A stretch of DNA of 64,000 nucleotides, taken from positions 1 to 64,000 of the forward strand of contig NZ_BMFG01000007.1 of assembly GCF_014638005.1 (NCBI RefSeq), read 5' to 3'. The notes under the pieces were generated by a model. It was not told the origin of the DNA, made no database searches, and saw only the letters and a program-made list of their open reading frames with translations. This DNA is from Flavobacterium orientale. Its GTDB lineage: Bacteria > Bacteroidota > Bacteroidia > Flavobacteriales > Flavobacteriaceae. Shown here piece after piece: positions 1 through 6,999 of the stretch; within the stretch, counting starts at the first letter, position 1, and each line of letters starts with the position of its first letter. A program made the translations under genes and the position numbers.

Positions 1-43
1 TTTCTATAGCTTTTTAATCACAGTTTTTGTCGCTTGCGGAGGG

Positions 44-75
44 CAAAGATAATACTCTTTTGCTTCTCCTACCAA
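44..75 (-). promoter_or_regulatory. Leftward promoter P2
   Basis: On the minus strand a TATCTTTG -7 box (51 to 44) lies 21 bp downstream of a TTG (75-73), matching the Bacteroidota consensus. It points out of the left edge of the window, so its gene is not visible. The -33 region shares the string CCAAATCTTTTTT with the second promoter about 90 bp upstream, so the pair looks like a duplicated strong promoter. Confidence 0.6.
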
Positions 76-136
76 ATCTTTTTTCAGATTTTTTTAAACT
101 CCATTTTAACTCAGAACGTCGCTCTCATTGCGGGTG

Positions 137-166
137 CAAAAGTAGTACTCTTTTTGGGCTTTCCAA
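137..166 (-). promoter_or_regulatory. Leftward promoter P1
   Basis: On the minus strand a TACTTTTG -7 box (144 to 137) lies 19 bp downstream of a TTG (166-164). Spacing and sequence match the Bacteroidota housekeeping promoter. It fires in the same direction as the promoter at 44-75. A tandem pair like this would suit an rRNA or tRNA operon, but that is inference because the transcribed gene is outside the window. Confidence 0.6.
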
Positions 167-802
167 ATCTTTTTTAATCTCTTTTGCAATCTTTTTTTTA
201 ATGCGTTGGTTATGAGATGGAAATGGAAAAAGTTTTTTTGTTCAGGTTAGGGTTGCGAGTTCGAGAAGAACTTTATTCTCTCAGAAAGCACGGAAAAGGA
301 TTGCTACGCACTATTTAGTTTTTGCCACTAAGAAAGAAAGACACGAAACTTAATTAGCTGAGATTGCTTCGCCAGTTCGCTTACGCTCGTGTCCTACGGA
401 ATGAACTGTGACTTGAAAATGGGCTTGAAAACTACTTCGCTGTAATGGATTGGGCCGATGGGTTTGTTGCTTCTAAGTAGCAGCACTATTTAGCACTTAC
501 TTATAACTGGCTCATTATCGTACTAAAGAGGTGTATTTTCTGTATTTAGGTTACTATATACTTACTATATTGTTACAATACACTTACATTATAATTACTA
601 CAATTGTGATTATACCTAAACTATTCTATACCTTTGCTCTTTATAATCGCTTTGGGTAAAAGCAACTTACTCTTTATATTATGGCTAGACAGAAGGTCTT
701 CTTATAATTGACGTGAGAGGACGAAGAAAGAGTGGGAATAGATAGCGAGAAATAGATCTCAGTAAACTCTTCAAAATGTTGTTTTAATATTACCTATATA
801 TA
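167..802. other. Non-coding region left of thrS
   Basis: About 640 bp without a credible gene. Short open frames here lack any recognisable protein character. The stretch 290-460 looks like decayed copies of dispersed intergenic repeats (degenerate strings such as 'gattgcttcgccagttcgcttacg'). The stretch 490-660 is very AT-rich with short imperfect palindromes. I see no tRNA and no riboswitch. Confidence 0.5.
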
Positions 803-833
803 TTGTGTGGGATTTTGTAATCTTATATATTTG
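803..833 (+). promoter_or_regulatory. thrS operon promoter
   Basis: TTG at 803-805, a 20-bp spacer, and a perfect TATATTTG -7 box at 826-833, about 20 bp before the thrS ATG at 854. This fits the Bacteroidota promoter consensus and implies a short leader of about 14 nt, with no room for a T-box type leader. Confidence 0.75.
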
Positions 834-853
834 CAGTCCATAAAAATTTAGGC

Positions 854-2803
854 ATGATAAAAATTAGTTTACCTGACGGTTCGGTTAAGGAGTTTGAGAA
901 GCATTCAACTCCGATGGATGTTGCGAGAAGTATTAGTGAAGGTTTGGCGAGAAATGTGATTTCTGCGTCGTATAGCGGCACTATTGTGGAAACGACGACG
1001 GAATTGACCGCGGATGGTTCACTCCTATTATATACGTGGAATGACAAGGAGGGTAAAAAGGCTTTTTGGCATTCGACTTCGCACGTGATGGCTCAAGTTT
1101 TGGAGGAGCAATATCCGGGCATTAAGTTAACGCTTGGTCCGGCGATTGATAATGGGTTTTATTATGATGTGGATTTTGGTGATACAAAAATTACAGAAGC
1201 CGATTTTAAAGCCATTGAAGACCGGGTTTTAGAAGTTTCAAGAGAGAAGCATGAGTTTAAAATGCGTTCGGTTTCGAAAGCGGAGGCTTTGGAAGTATAT
1301 AAAAATAATGAGTATAAGACGGAATTGATTTCGAATTTAGAAGACGGAACGATTACGTTTTGTGATCATGCTAACTTTTTTGATTTGTGTCGCGGTGGTC
1401 ATATTCCAAATACGGGATTGATTAAGGCGATGAAAATCATGAGTGTGGCAGGTGCTTATTGGCGTGGTGATGAAAAGAACAAGCAGCTGACTCGTGTTTA
1501 CGGCATTTCGTTTCCGAAGCAGAAAGATTTGACAGAGTATTTGGAATTATTGGAAGAAGCCAAACGTAGAGACCACAGAAAGTTAGGAAAAGAGTTGGAT
1601 TTATTTGCTTTTTCACAAAAAGTGGGTCAAGGTTTACCGTTATGGTTGCCAAAAGGAGCTGCATTGCGTGATCGTTTGGAGCAATTTTTGAAAAAAGCTC
1701 AGAAAAAAGCAGGTTATGAGCAAGTGGTAACACCACATATTGGTCAGAAAGAATTATATGTTACTTCGGGACATTATGCAAAATATGGTGCTGATAGTTT
1801 TCAGCCGATACACACTCCGGCAGAAGGCGAAGAGTTTTTGTTAAAGCCGATGAATTGTCCGCATCACTGTGAAATTTACAACACAAGACCTTGGAGTTAT
1901 AAAGATTTGCCAAAGCGTTATGCTGAATTCGGAACTGTATATCGTTATGAGCAAAGTGGTGAATTGCACGGATTGACAAGAGTTCGTGGATTTACACAAG
2001 ATGATGCCCACATATTTTGTACACCTGAACAATTGGATGCCGAGTTTAAAAATGTAATTGACTTAGTGCTTTATGTTTTTGGTTCTTTAGGGTTTGAAAA
2101 TTTTACTGCTCAGGTTTCAGTTAGAGATCTAGAAAATCCTGATAAATATATTGGCAGCGTTGAAAACTGGGAAAAAGCCGAAAATGCCATTATTAGTGCG
2201 GCTCGTGATAAAGGATTGAATTATGTTATTGAAAGTGGTGAAGCTGCTTTTTACGGACCGAAATTAGACTTTATGGTGAAAGATGCTTTGGGCAGACAAT
2301 GGCAATTAGGAACAATACAAGTAGATTATAATTTACCGGAGCGTTTTGAATTGAATTATAAAGGAGCAGACAATGAAATGCACCGTCCTGTGATGATTCA
2401 CAGAGCACCATTTGGTTCAATGGAACGATTTATAGCAATACTACTGGAGCATACAGCAGGAAATTTCCCACTATGGTTAATGCCTGAACAGGCTATTATA
2501 TTGAGTTTAAGTGAGAAATATGAAAATTATGCCAAAAAAGTTTTAAATCTGCTAGAAAATCACGAAATTCGCGGCCTGATTGACAACCGCAATGAGACAA
2601 TTGGGAAGAAAATCAGAGAAGCAGAGGTGAGTAAAATCCCTTTTATGCTTATAGTTGGTGAAGAAGAAGAAAAAAACAATACAATTTCTGTACGACGACA
2701 CGGTCAAGAAGGAAAAGGAAATATCACATGTACAATAGAAGAATTTGCTACTATTGTAGATGAAGAAATAAAGAAAACATTAAAAGAATTTAAGTCTAAC
2801 TAA
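854..2803 (+). CDS. thrS: Threonine--tRNA ligase
   Basis: Cytoplasmic class II aminoacyl-tRNA synthetase that charges tRNA-Thr. The 649-residue length is normal for full-length bacterial ThrRS. In order: an N-terminal TGS domain (about 1-60), the editing domain with the HSTSH motif (His73, His77) and a DLCRGGH segment, the class II catalytic core with a zinc-binding cysteine in PMNCPHH (Cys335), motif 2 around [15 protein letters not shown], motif 3 [11 protein letters not shown], and a C-terminal anticodon-binding domain. The start is supported by the promoter just upstream. The next gene, infC, begins 12 nt after the stop, so thrS-infC-rpmI-rplT is probably one transcript, a widely conserved order. 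Confidence 0.97.
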   Translation: MIKISLPDGSVKEFEKHSTPMDVARSISEGLARNVISASYSGTIVETTTELTADGSLLLYTWNDKEGKKAFWHSTSHVMAQVLEEQYPGIKLTLGPAIDNGFYYDVDFGDTKITEADFKAIEDRVLEVSREKHEFKMRSVSKAEALEVYKNNEYKTELISNLEDGTITFCDHANFFDLCRGGHIPNTGLIKAMKIMSVAGAYWRGDEKNKQLTRVYGISFPKQKDLTEYLELLEEAKRRDHRKLGKELDLFAFSQKVGQGLPLWLPKGAALRDRLEQFLKKAQKKAGYEQVVTPHIGQKELYVTSGHYAKYGADSFQPIHTPAEGEEFLLKPMNCPHHCEIYNTRPWSYKDLPKRYAEFGTVYRYEQSGELHGLTRVRGFTQDDAHIFCTPEQLDAEFKNVIDLVLYVFGSLGFENFTAQVSVRDLENPDKYIGSVENWEKAENAIISAARDKGLNYVIESGEAAFYGPKLDFMVKDALGRQWQLGTIQVDYNLPERFELNYKGADNEMHRPVMIHRAPFGSMERFIAILLEHTAGNFPLWLMPEQAIILSLSEKYENYAKKVLNLLENHEIRGLIDNRNETIGKKIREAEVSKIPFMLIVGEEEEKNNTISVRRHGQEGKGNITCTIEEFATIVDEEIKKTLKEFKSN

Positions 2804-2815
2804 AACTTTACAGTC

Positions 2816-3370
2816 ATAGCAATTAGAAACAACAGGGGTTATCAACCCAGAGTAGAAAAAAAAGCGGCACACAGAACAAATTCAGAAATTCGTGTACCAG
2901 AAGTTCGCTTGGTAGGAGAAAATATTGAACCGGGAGTATTTAAAATTGGTGAAGCCTTACGATTGGCTGAACAATTTGAAGTAGATTTAGTTGAAATTTC
3001 TCCAAACGCAGAACCGCCAGTATGTAAACTTATGGATTATGGTAAGTTTATCTACGAGCAAAAGAAGCGTGAAAAAATGCTCAAAGCTAAATCGTCTCAA
3101 ATTGTTGTCAAAGAGATTCGATTTGGACCTCAGACTGACGAACATGATTATGAGTTTAAGAAAAAGAATGCTGAGAAATTCTTAAAAGAGGGAGCCAAAT
3201 TAAAAGCCTTTGTGTTTTTTAAGGGACGTTCTATCATTTATAAAGAACAGGGTCAAATTCTTTTATTACGTTTGGCTCAAGATTTAGAAGAATATGGGAA
3301 AGTAGAGGCTTTACCTGTTCTTGAAGGGAAGCGAATGATTATGTTCATTGCTCCGAAAAAGAAGAAATAA
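2816..3370 (+). CDS. infC: Translation initiation factor IF-3 (AUA start)
   Basis: IF-3 binds the 30S subunit and checks start-codon selection. The first in-frame ATG (2909) would give only 153 residues and cut off conserved N-terminal sequence. Reading upstream in the same frame, ATA at 2816 is followed by codons for [15 protein letters not shown], the usual N-terminus of Bacteroidota IF-3, with a stop (the thrS TAA) only four codons further up. There is no ATG, GTG or TTG in that gap, so a non-canonical AUA start is the best choice, giving 184 residues. Rare infC start codons (AUU in E. coli) are known to allow IF-3 autoregulation. The C-terminal domain contains the conserved KEIRFGP segment. 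Confidence 0.9.
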   Translation: MAIRNNRGYQPRVEKKAAHRTNSEIRVPEVRLVGENIEPGVFKIGEALRLAEQFEVDLVEISPNAEPPVCKLMDYGKFIYEQKKREKMLKAKSSQIVVKEIRFGPQTDEHDYEFKKKNAEKFLKEGAKLKAFVFFKGRSIIYKEQGQILLLRLAQDLEEYGKVEALPVLEGKRMIMFIAPKKKK

Positions 3371-3489
3371 GTTCCTAAGAAACTGAGGTTCTGAGTTACT
3401 GAGAAGAATAAATCTCAAACACTTAACTTCTTAGCTATTAGAAACTAAAAAAAGTAAGTAAGTTGAATCACAAATAAATTTGGGAAATT
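3371..3489 (+). other. infC-rpmI spacer
   Basis: A 119-bp spacer containing repeated 'ctaagaaact/ctgagttactgag'-like strings, which look like a fragment of a dispersed intergenic repeat. I see no promoter with a good -7 box and no strong terminator, so transcription probably continues into rpmI. Confidence 0.4.
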
Positions 3490-3687
3490 ATGCCTAAAAT
3501 GAAAACAAAATCCAGTGCTAAGAAGCGATTCAAAGTAACTGGCTCTGGAAAAATCAAGAGAAAGCACGCTTTTAAAAGTCACATTTTGACTAAAAAATCT
3601 AAAAAGCGTAAGTTAGCTTTAACTCATTCGACTTTGGTTCACAAAACCGATGAGAAAAGCATTAAACAACAATTAAGAATTATATAA
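3490..3687 (+). CDS. rpmI: 50S ribosomal protein L35
   Basis: A 65-residue, very basic protein starting [21 protein letters not shown], the standard L35 N-terminus, with the [19 protein letters not shown] core. It is a component of the large ribosomal subunit. It sits in the conserved infC-rpmI-rplT order. Confidence 0.97.
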   Translation: MPKMKTKSSAKKRFKVTGSGKIKRKHAFKSHILTKKSKKRKLALTHSTLVHKTDEKSIKQQLRII

Positions 3688-3837
3688 TTAGTGATTAGTA
3701 ACTAGTGATTAGTAATTAGTCATTGGTGCTTCATTAATTAATTCTTTAGGTTAAAAATTATTTAATAACCTTGGAGTATGGCCGATAAGTTCCCTTGATT
3801 AAATTCGGGACGCCTGCTACAAAAAAACAAGAAAATT
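3688..3837 (+). promoter_or_regulatory. rpmI-rplT spacer, possible L20 leader
   Basis: A long 150-nt gap between two genes that are usually close together. It begins with a degenerate tandem repeat of about 14 bp (unit like TAGTGATTAGTAAT, 3688-3728). Two possible hairpins follow: AGGTTA/TAACCT at 3748-3753 and 3766-3771, and a TCCC/GGGA stem at 3791-3810. Ribosomal protein L20 binds leader RNAs in several phyla, so an autoregulatory element is possible. I cannot match this to a known family by eye. Confidence 0.35.
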
Positions 3838-4182
3838 ATGCCAAGATCAGTAAATTCTGTTGCTAAAAGAGCACGAAGAAAAAAAGTATTAAAGCAAGCC
3901 AAAGGTTACTTTGGCAGACGTAAAAACGTTTGGACGGTTGCTAAAAACGCGGTTGAAAAAGCCATGGTTTATGCTTACCGTGATAGAAGACAAAACAAAA
4001 GAAACTTCCGTTCGTTATGGATTATGCGTATTAACGCAGGTGCAAGATTGGAAGGAATGAGTTATTCTCAATTTATCGGAAAAGTAAAATCTAACGGTAT
4101 CGAATTGAACCGTAAAGTGCTTGCTGATTTAGCAATGAATCATCCGGAAGCTTTCAAAGCAATTTTGAATAAAGTAAAATAA
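3838..4182 (+). CDS. rplT: 50S ribosomal protein L20
   Basis: A 114-residue basic protein starting [20 protein letters not shown], the normal L20 N-terminal extension that threads into 23S rRNA. The globular part contains [20 protein letters not shown]. It is an early assembly protein of the 50S subunit and, in several bacteria, a translational repressor of its own operon. It is last in the thrS-infC-rpmI-rplT unit and is followed by a strong terminator. Confidence 0.97.
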   Translation: MPRSVNSVAKRARRKKVLKQAKGYFGRRKNVWTVAKNAVEKAMVYAYRDRRQNKRNFRSLWIMRINAGARLEGMSYSQFIGKVKSNGIELNRKVLADLAMNHPEAFKAILNKVK

Positions 4183-4218
4183 ACGTTTTTTAAACCCGAT
4201 TTTAACTTACTTATATAT

Positions 4219-4250
4219 AAAAGTGTTGTCTTTTCAGGCAGCACTTTTTT
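4219..4250 (+). terminator. Terminator after rplT
   Basis: A 12-bp stem (4219-4230 with 4237-4248, two G-U pairs) around the 6-nt loop ttttca, ending in a run of T. It closes the ribosomal protein operon. Confidence 0.85.
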
Positions 4251-4299
4251 ATTTGTATTATATTTATACAAAATTAATCTTTTCATTAAACTCAAAGGT

Positions 4300-4857
4300 A
4301 TGTTTCGAATTGTATTAGGCTCTCTTTTAGTGATAGTAACTATGCTAGCGGTTCCTTCTGTGGAAAAAGCTTTGTTCTACTTACCCTTAGTATTTGCTTT
4401 ATCTGTTAGTTTACCAAATTTAGATAAATTAAAAACAAGTCGTCCATTGGGTATACTCTTAACTTTAGGTCAAAGTTATTTAGTTTTCTTGGGATTAGCA
4501 ATTGTCATTTATTTCTTTGACGAATGGTTAATTGCTATTTCATCTGAAGAAATTACAGAATATGAAGGAATTATAATGATAACCATTGGCGGATATCTTG
4601 CAGCATTGTTATTGTTTTACTTTCATTCCTTTCTATTTAAAGTAAATAATTTGAAATTTAGTTTTTTGGCAATTACAACATGTTATGTGTTGGTAGTTAT
4701 TGTAATGTTGGTTTTCTCTAAAAATGATTACTTACAGTTTGGAGTAGAAAAGTTTCCCTCCTTTTTAATCTCGTGGTGTATTTTTATGAGTTTAGCGTAT
4801 AGTATTTCACTAAACAAAGACGTTTTTTTATCCAAAACAAAATTGAAGCAAGGTTGA
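4300..4857 (+). CDS. Hypothetical six-helix membrane protein
   Basis: A 185-residue very hydrophobic protein that I do not recognise. About six membrane segments are visible (roughly residues 2-20, 25-42, 52-74, 90-112, 118-140 and 150-168), joined by short loops; an acidic loop around 78-88 (SSEEITEYEG) and a basic C-terminus (KTKLKQG) stand out. It has no enzyme motif. It is flanked by the rplT terminator and the convergent isoaspartyl peptidase gene, so it is probably transcribed alone. Confidence 0.7.
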   Translation: MFRIVLGSLLVIVTMLAVPSVEKALFYLPLVFALSVSLPNLDKLKTSRPLGILLTLGQSYLVFLGLAIVIYFFDEWLIAISSEEITEYEGIIMITIGGYLAALLLFYFHSFLFKVNNLKFSFLAITTCYVLVVIVMLVFSKNDYLQFGVEKFPSFLISWCIFMSLAYSISLNKDVFLSKTKLKQG

Positions 4858-4869
4858 AATTTGAGTTAG

Positions 4870-5715
4870 TTATTTAAAAACCTCTTCTTTTTCCCCATCA
4901 AAACTTGCAAAAACCATTGAAGGATGTGAATCTTGATGGTACATATTTCCCTTTTTATCGATAGCAATTGCTCCTGCAAAACCATCAAAGGGTTTGAGTT
5001 CGTTAAATGTTTTTTCAAATGCTGATTCTAATGAAAAACCATCTGTTACGCGAGTTACTATTTTTGTAGCCACTGCCCCACTCACAATATCTTCGCCAAC
5101 ACCGGTTAAACTAACGCCACAAAACTCGTTAGCATAATTTCCGGCAACGGTTGCAGAATCAGAAATACGACCCGGAATTTCAAAACCTTTACCTCCGGTT
5201 GAAGTCGCTACAGCAATTTTTCCATTTGAATCTAATGCTACACAACCCACAGTTCCCGTTCGGGTTGCTTCTAATTTGGCTTCATATTCCGCTTTTCGTT
5301 GAGGGATTTCAGTTGAAAACTTTTCAAAACCGTGTTTTCTGGCAAAATTTGTAGCTCCACTACCACCTAAAATTCTATCGTCAACATTCATTAAGACTTC
5401 AGCAACTTGAATAGGGTTTTTTACCTCTTCAATATTAATTACACCACTCATTTTCATAGAAGTCCCGTCCATCAAAGCAGCACTCATTCTGATTTTACCA
5501 TCACTTTGAATTTGGGAACCGATTCCTGCATTAAACAATTCATCATCTTCCAACAATGACACAGCATAAACCACTGTTTCTAAAGCAGAATGTGTTTTTA
5601 AATAGTCATATGCCTCTTTTACAATTTGAAGTAACGCTTTTTGCTTGGCGATTTTCGTTTCGAGATTGGTTGATGATTCTGAGAAAAAACCTCCGTGGAT
5701 AATTATTTTTGACAT
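4870..5715 (-). CDS. iaaA: Isoaspartyl peptidase / plant-type L-asparaginase
   Basis: Ntn-hydrolase that cleaves beta-aspartyl dipeptides. The proenzyme self-cleaves before the catalytic threonine in TGTVGCVALD (Thr155), as in plant-type asparaginases. Other family marks are FNAGIGS (61-67), ATSTGG (170-175), PGRISDSATVAGNYA and LTGVGED. The length of 281 residues is slightly short for the family, and no signal peptide is present, so it is probably cytoplasmic. It lies directly downstream of the cyanophycinase gene on the same strand. Cyanophycinase releases beta-Asp-Arg, the natural substrate of this enzyme, so the two steps are probably linked. Confidence 0.9.
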   Translation of the reverse strand: MSKIIIHGGFFSESSTNLETKIAKQKALLQIVKEAYDYLKTHSALETVVYAVSLLEDDELFNAGIGSQIQSDGKIRMSAALMDGTSMKMSGVINIEEVKNPIQVAEVLMNVDDRILGGSGATNFARKHGFEKFSTEIPQRKAEYEAKLEATRTGTVGCVALDSNGKIAVATSTGGKGFEIPGRISDSATVAGNYANEFCGVSLTGVGEDIVSGAVATKIVTRVTDGFSLESAFEKTFNELKPFDGFAGAIAIDKKGNMYHQDSHPSMVFASFDGEKEEVFK

Positions 5716-5732
5716 AATCGAATATTATAAAA

Positions 5733-5786
5733 GAACACAGATTAAAGAAATTTTTAAAATTTATATAATTTCTTCAATCTGTGTTC
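5733..5786 (-). repeat. Inverted repeat between cyanophycinase and iaaA
   Basis: A 20-bp inverted repeat with one mismatch (5733-5752 and 5767-5786, core GAACACAGATT), separated by 14 bp. In the cyanophycinase-to-iaaA transcript it would form a strong hairpin. It lacks a clean T-run right after the stem, so it may stabilise or attenuate the message. The sequence also resembles dispersed Flavobacterium intergenic repeats. Confidence 0.6.
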
Positions 5787-5806
5787 CGAAAAATTTATTA
5801 TTATTA

Positions 5807-6679
5807 TTATACGTATTGTGACGAATGAATGTGCATTTTGTATGTTTCTAAATTAAACGTATCATACATGCTCATTACATGGGTTACTAAATGATTGATA
5901 GAAACGGGTTGTCCTAATTCTACTTGTGTAAGATTGGTATCTTTTATTTCGCGACCATCAACTAAAATCACAAGTCCGGAACCAATTGCTTCCATATTAC
6001 TATTGTTGGTAATTAATAGTCCGGTGTCCTCCCCTAAACCAATTCCCAGCACTTTCGGATTTCCAACGACCGCTTGAAATAATCTTCCTATTCGGCCTCT
6101 TTGCACAAAATGGGTATCGATTATCACGTCATCAATTAAGCCTAGTCCGCTTGTTATTTTTACTTCTCCTTTTAATAAAGCTTCATGACTACTGCCTTGA
6201 TAAATCATATTGTTGGAAGCCGCAGCAGCACCAGCAGATGTTCCGGCATAAATGAAATCTTCATTTTTGTATTTATCTAATAAAATATCATGAAATTTTG
6301 TTCCACCCAAAATAGACGACAATCGCAATTGATCACCTCCGGTAAACATCACTATATTGGCTGCGGTTAATCTTTCTAATACTTCCTTATCATTGGCTTG
6401 TTCCCTCTTTTCAATGTGTAATACATCTACATTGGAAGCATTCAAATAACGAAAGGCTTTAGCATATTCAGGACCCACTTCACGAGGAATTTTAGAAGCA
6501 GTAGTTACGACTTCAATTCTTGAATTTTCTTTATATTTAGATTCTTCGATGATTCGTTTGATGATTCCTTTTTCAAAAAAATTCATATTTTTTGAAACGT
6601 CTCGATCAAAACTTGATTCTGTAAAACTTCCCTTGTCTACAGCACCTCCAATAATTATTAATTTTCCTTTGCTATTCAT
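5807..6679 (-). CDS. cphB: Cyanophycinase
   Basis: Serine peptidase of family S51 that degrades cyanophycin (multi-L-arginyl-poly-L-aspartate) to beta-Asp-Arg. The 290-residue protein shows the nucleophile elbow GTSAGA (Ser148), the FTGGDQ segment (112-117), DTHFVQRGRIGRL (188-200) with the catalytic-site histidine, and GEDTGLL. There is no signal peptide, so it acts on intracellular polymer, unlike secreted cyanophycinases of polymer scavengers. It is divergent from the cyanophycin synthetase gene and upstream of iaaA, completing a synthesis-degradation set. Confidence 0.93.
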   Translation of the reverse strand: MNSKGKLIIIGGAVDKGSFTESSFDRDVSKNMNFFEKGIIKRIIEESKYKENSRIEVVTTASKIPREVGPEYAKAFRYLNASNVDVLHIEKREQANDKEVLERLTAANIVMFTGGDQLRLSSILGGTKFHDILLDKYKNEDFIYAGTSAGAAAASNNMIYQGSSHEALLKGEVKITSGLGLIDDVIIDTHFVQRGRIGRLFQAVVGNPKVLGIGLGEDTGLLITNNSNMEAIGSGLVILVDGREIKDTNLTQVELGQPVSINHLVTHVMSMYDTFNLETYKMHIHSSQYV

Positions 6680-6999
6680 TTGGTAAAAATAGCAAAAACT
6701 TAAAATTATACAATGTATTTTATTTGAATTTAAACGAATAAAAAAGGGACTTAAAACTATTCTACATCGGTTTAAAACTTTTGCGAACCCTTATCAATTG
6801 TATCAAACTATCCGTTATAAAAAATATTTTCAGTATAAAATTCTGAAAATCAATCATTATTTTCAATTATAGTAGTTAATTCAATTAAAAATCAGAAAAC
6901 CAAGCAAAAAAAGTGTTTTAGTAAAGCAAATATTCCTTATTTTTAACAAATCCATTACACATTACAAAACATTACTCAATTAATCAATTTTTCTGATTT
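6680..6999. promoter_or_regulatory. Divergent cphB/cphA intergenic region
   Basis: 320 bp, very AT-rich, between the divergent cyanophycinase and cyanophycin synthetase starts. It must hold promoters for both. Only imperfect -7 boxes are visible: a TATTTTTA near 6942 for cphA, and a minus-strand TATTTTTA at 6691-6684 that is too close to the cphB ATG to be convincing. The strongly A/T-tracted sequence could hold a regulator site, but no clear inverted repeat stands out. Confidence 0.45.

Noticed and set aside
27..215. Open frame of 62 codons at the left end
   Set aside because: Low-complexity Phe/Leu-rich sequence lying over two minus-strand promoters; no protein character.
490..660. Possible dif-like or replication-related site in the AT-rich stretch
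   Set aside because: Only short imperfect palindromes; no match to a known XerCD or DnaA-box pattern that I can support.
854..2803. Minus-strand frames inside thrS
   Set aside because: They are shadows of a well supported gene on the other strand.
2909..3370. infC starting at the first ATG
   Set aside because: It would remove the conserved N-terminus that is encoded in frame directly upstream.
6684..6713. Minus-strand promoter TTG-N19-TATTTTTA before cyanophycinase
   Set aside because: Its start site would fall on the ATG and the last base of the -7 box is wrong, so it is not convincing.
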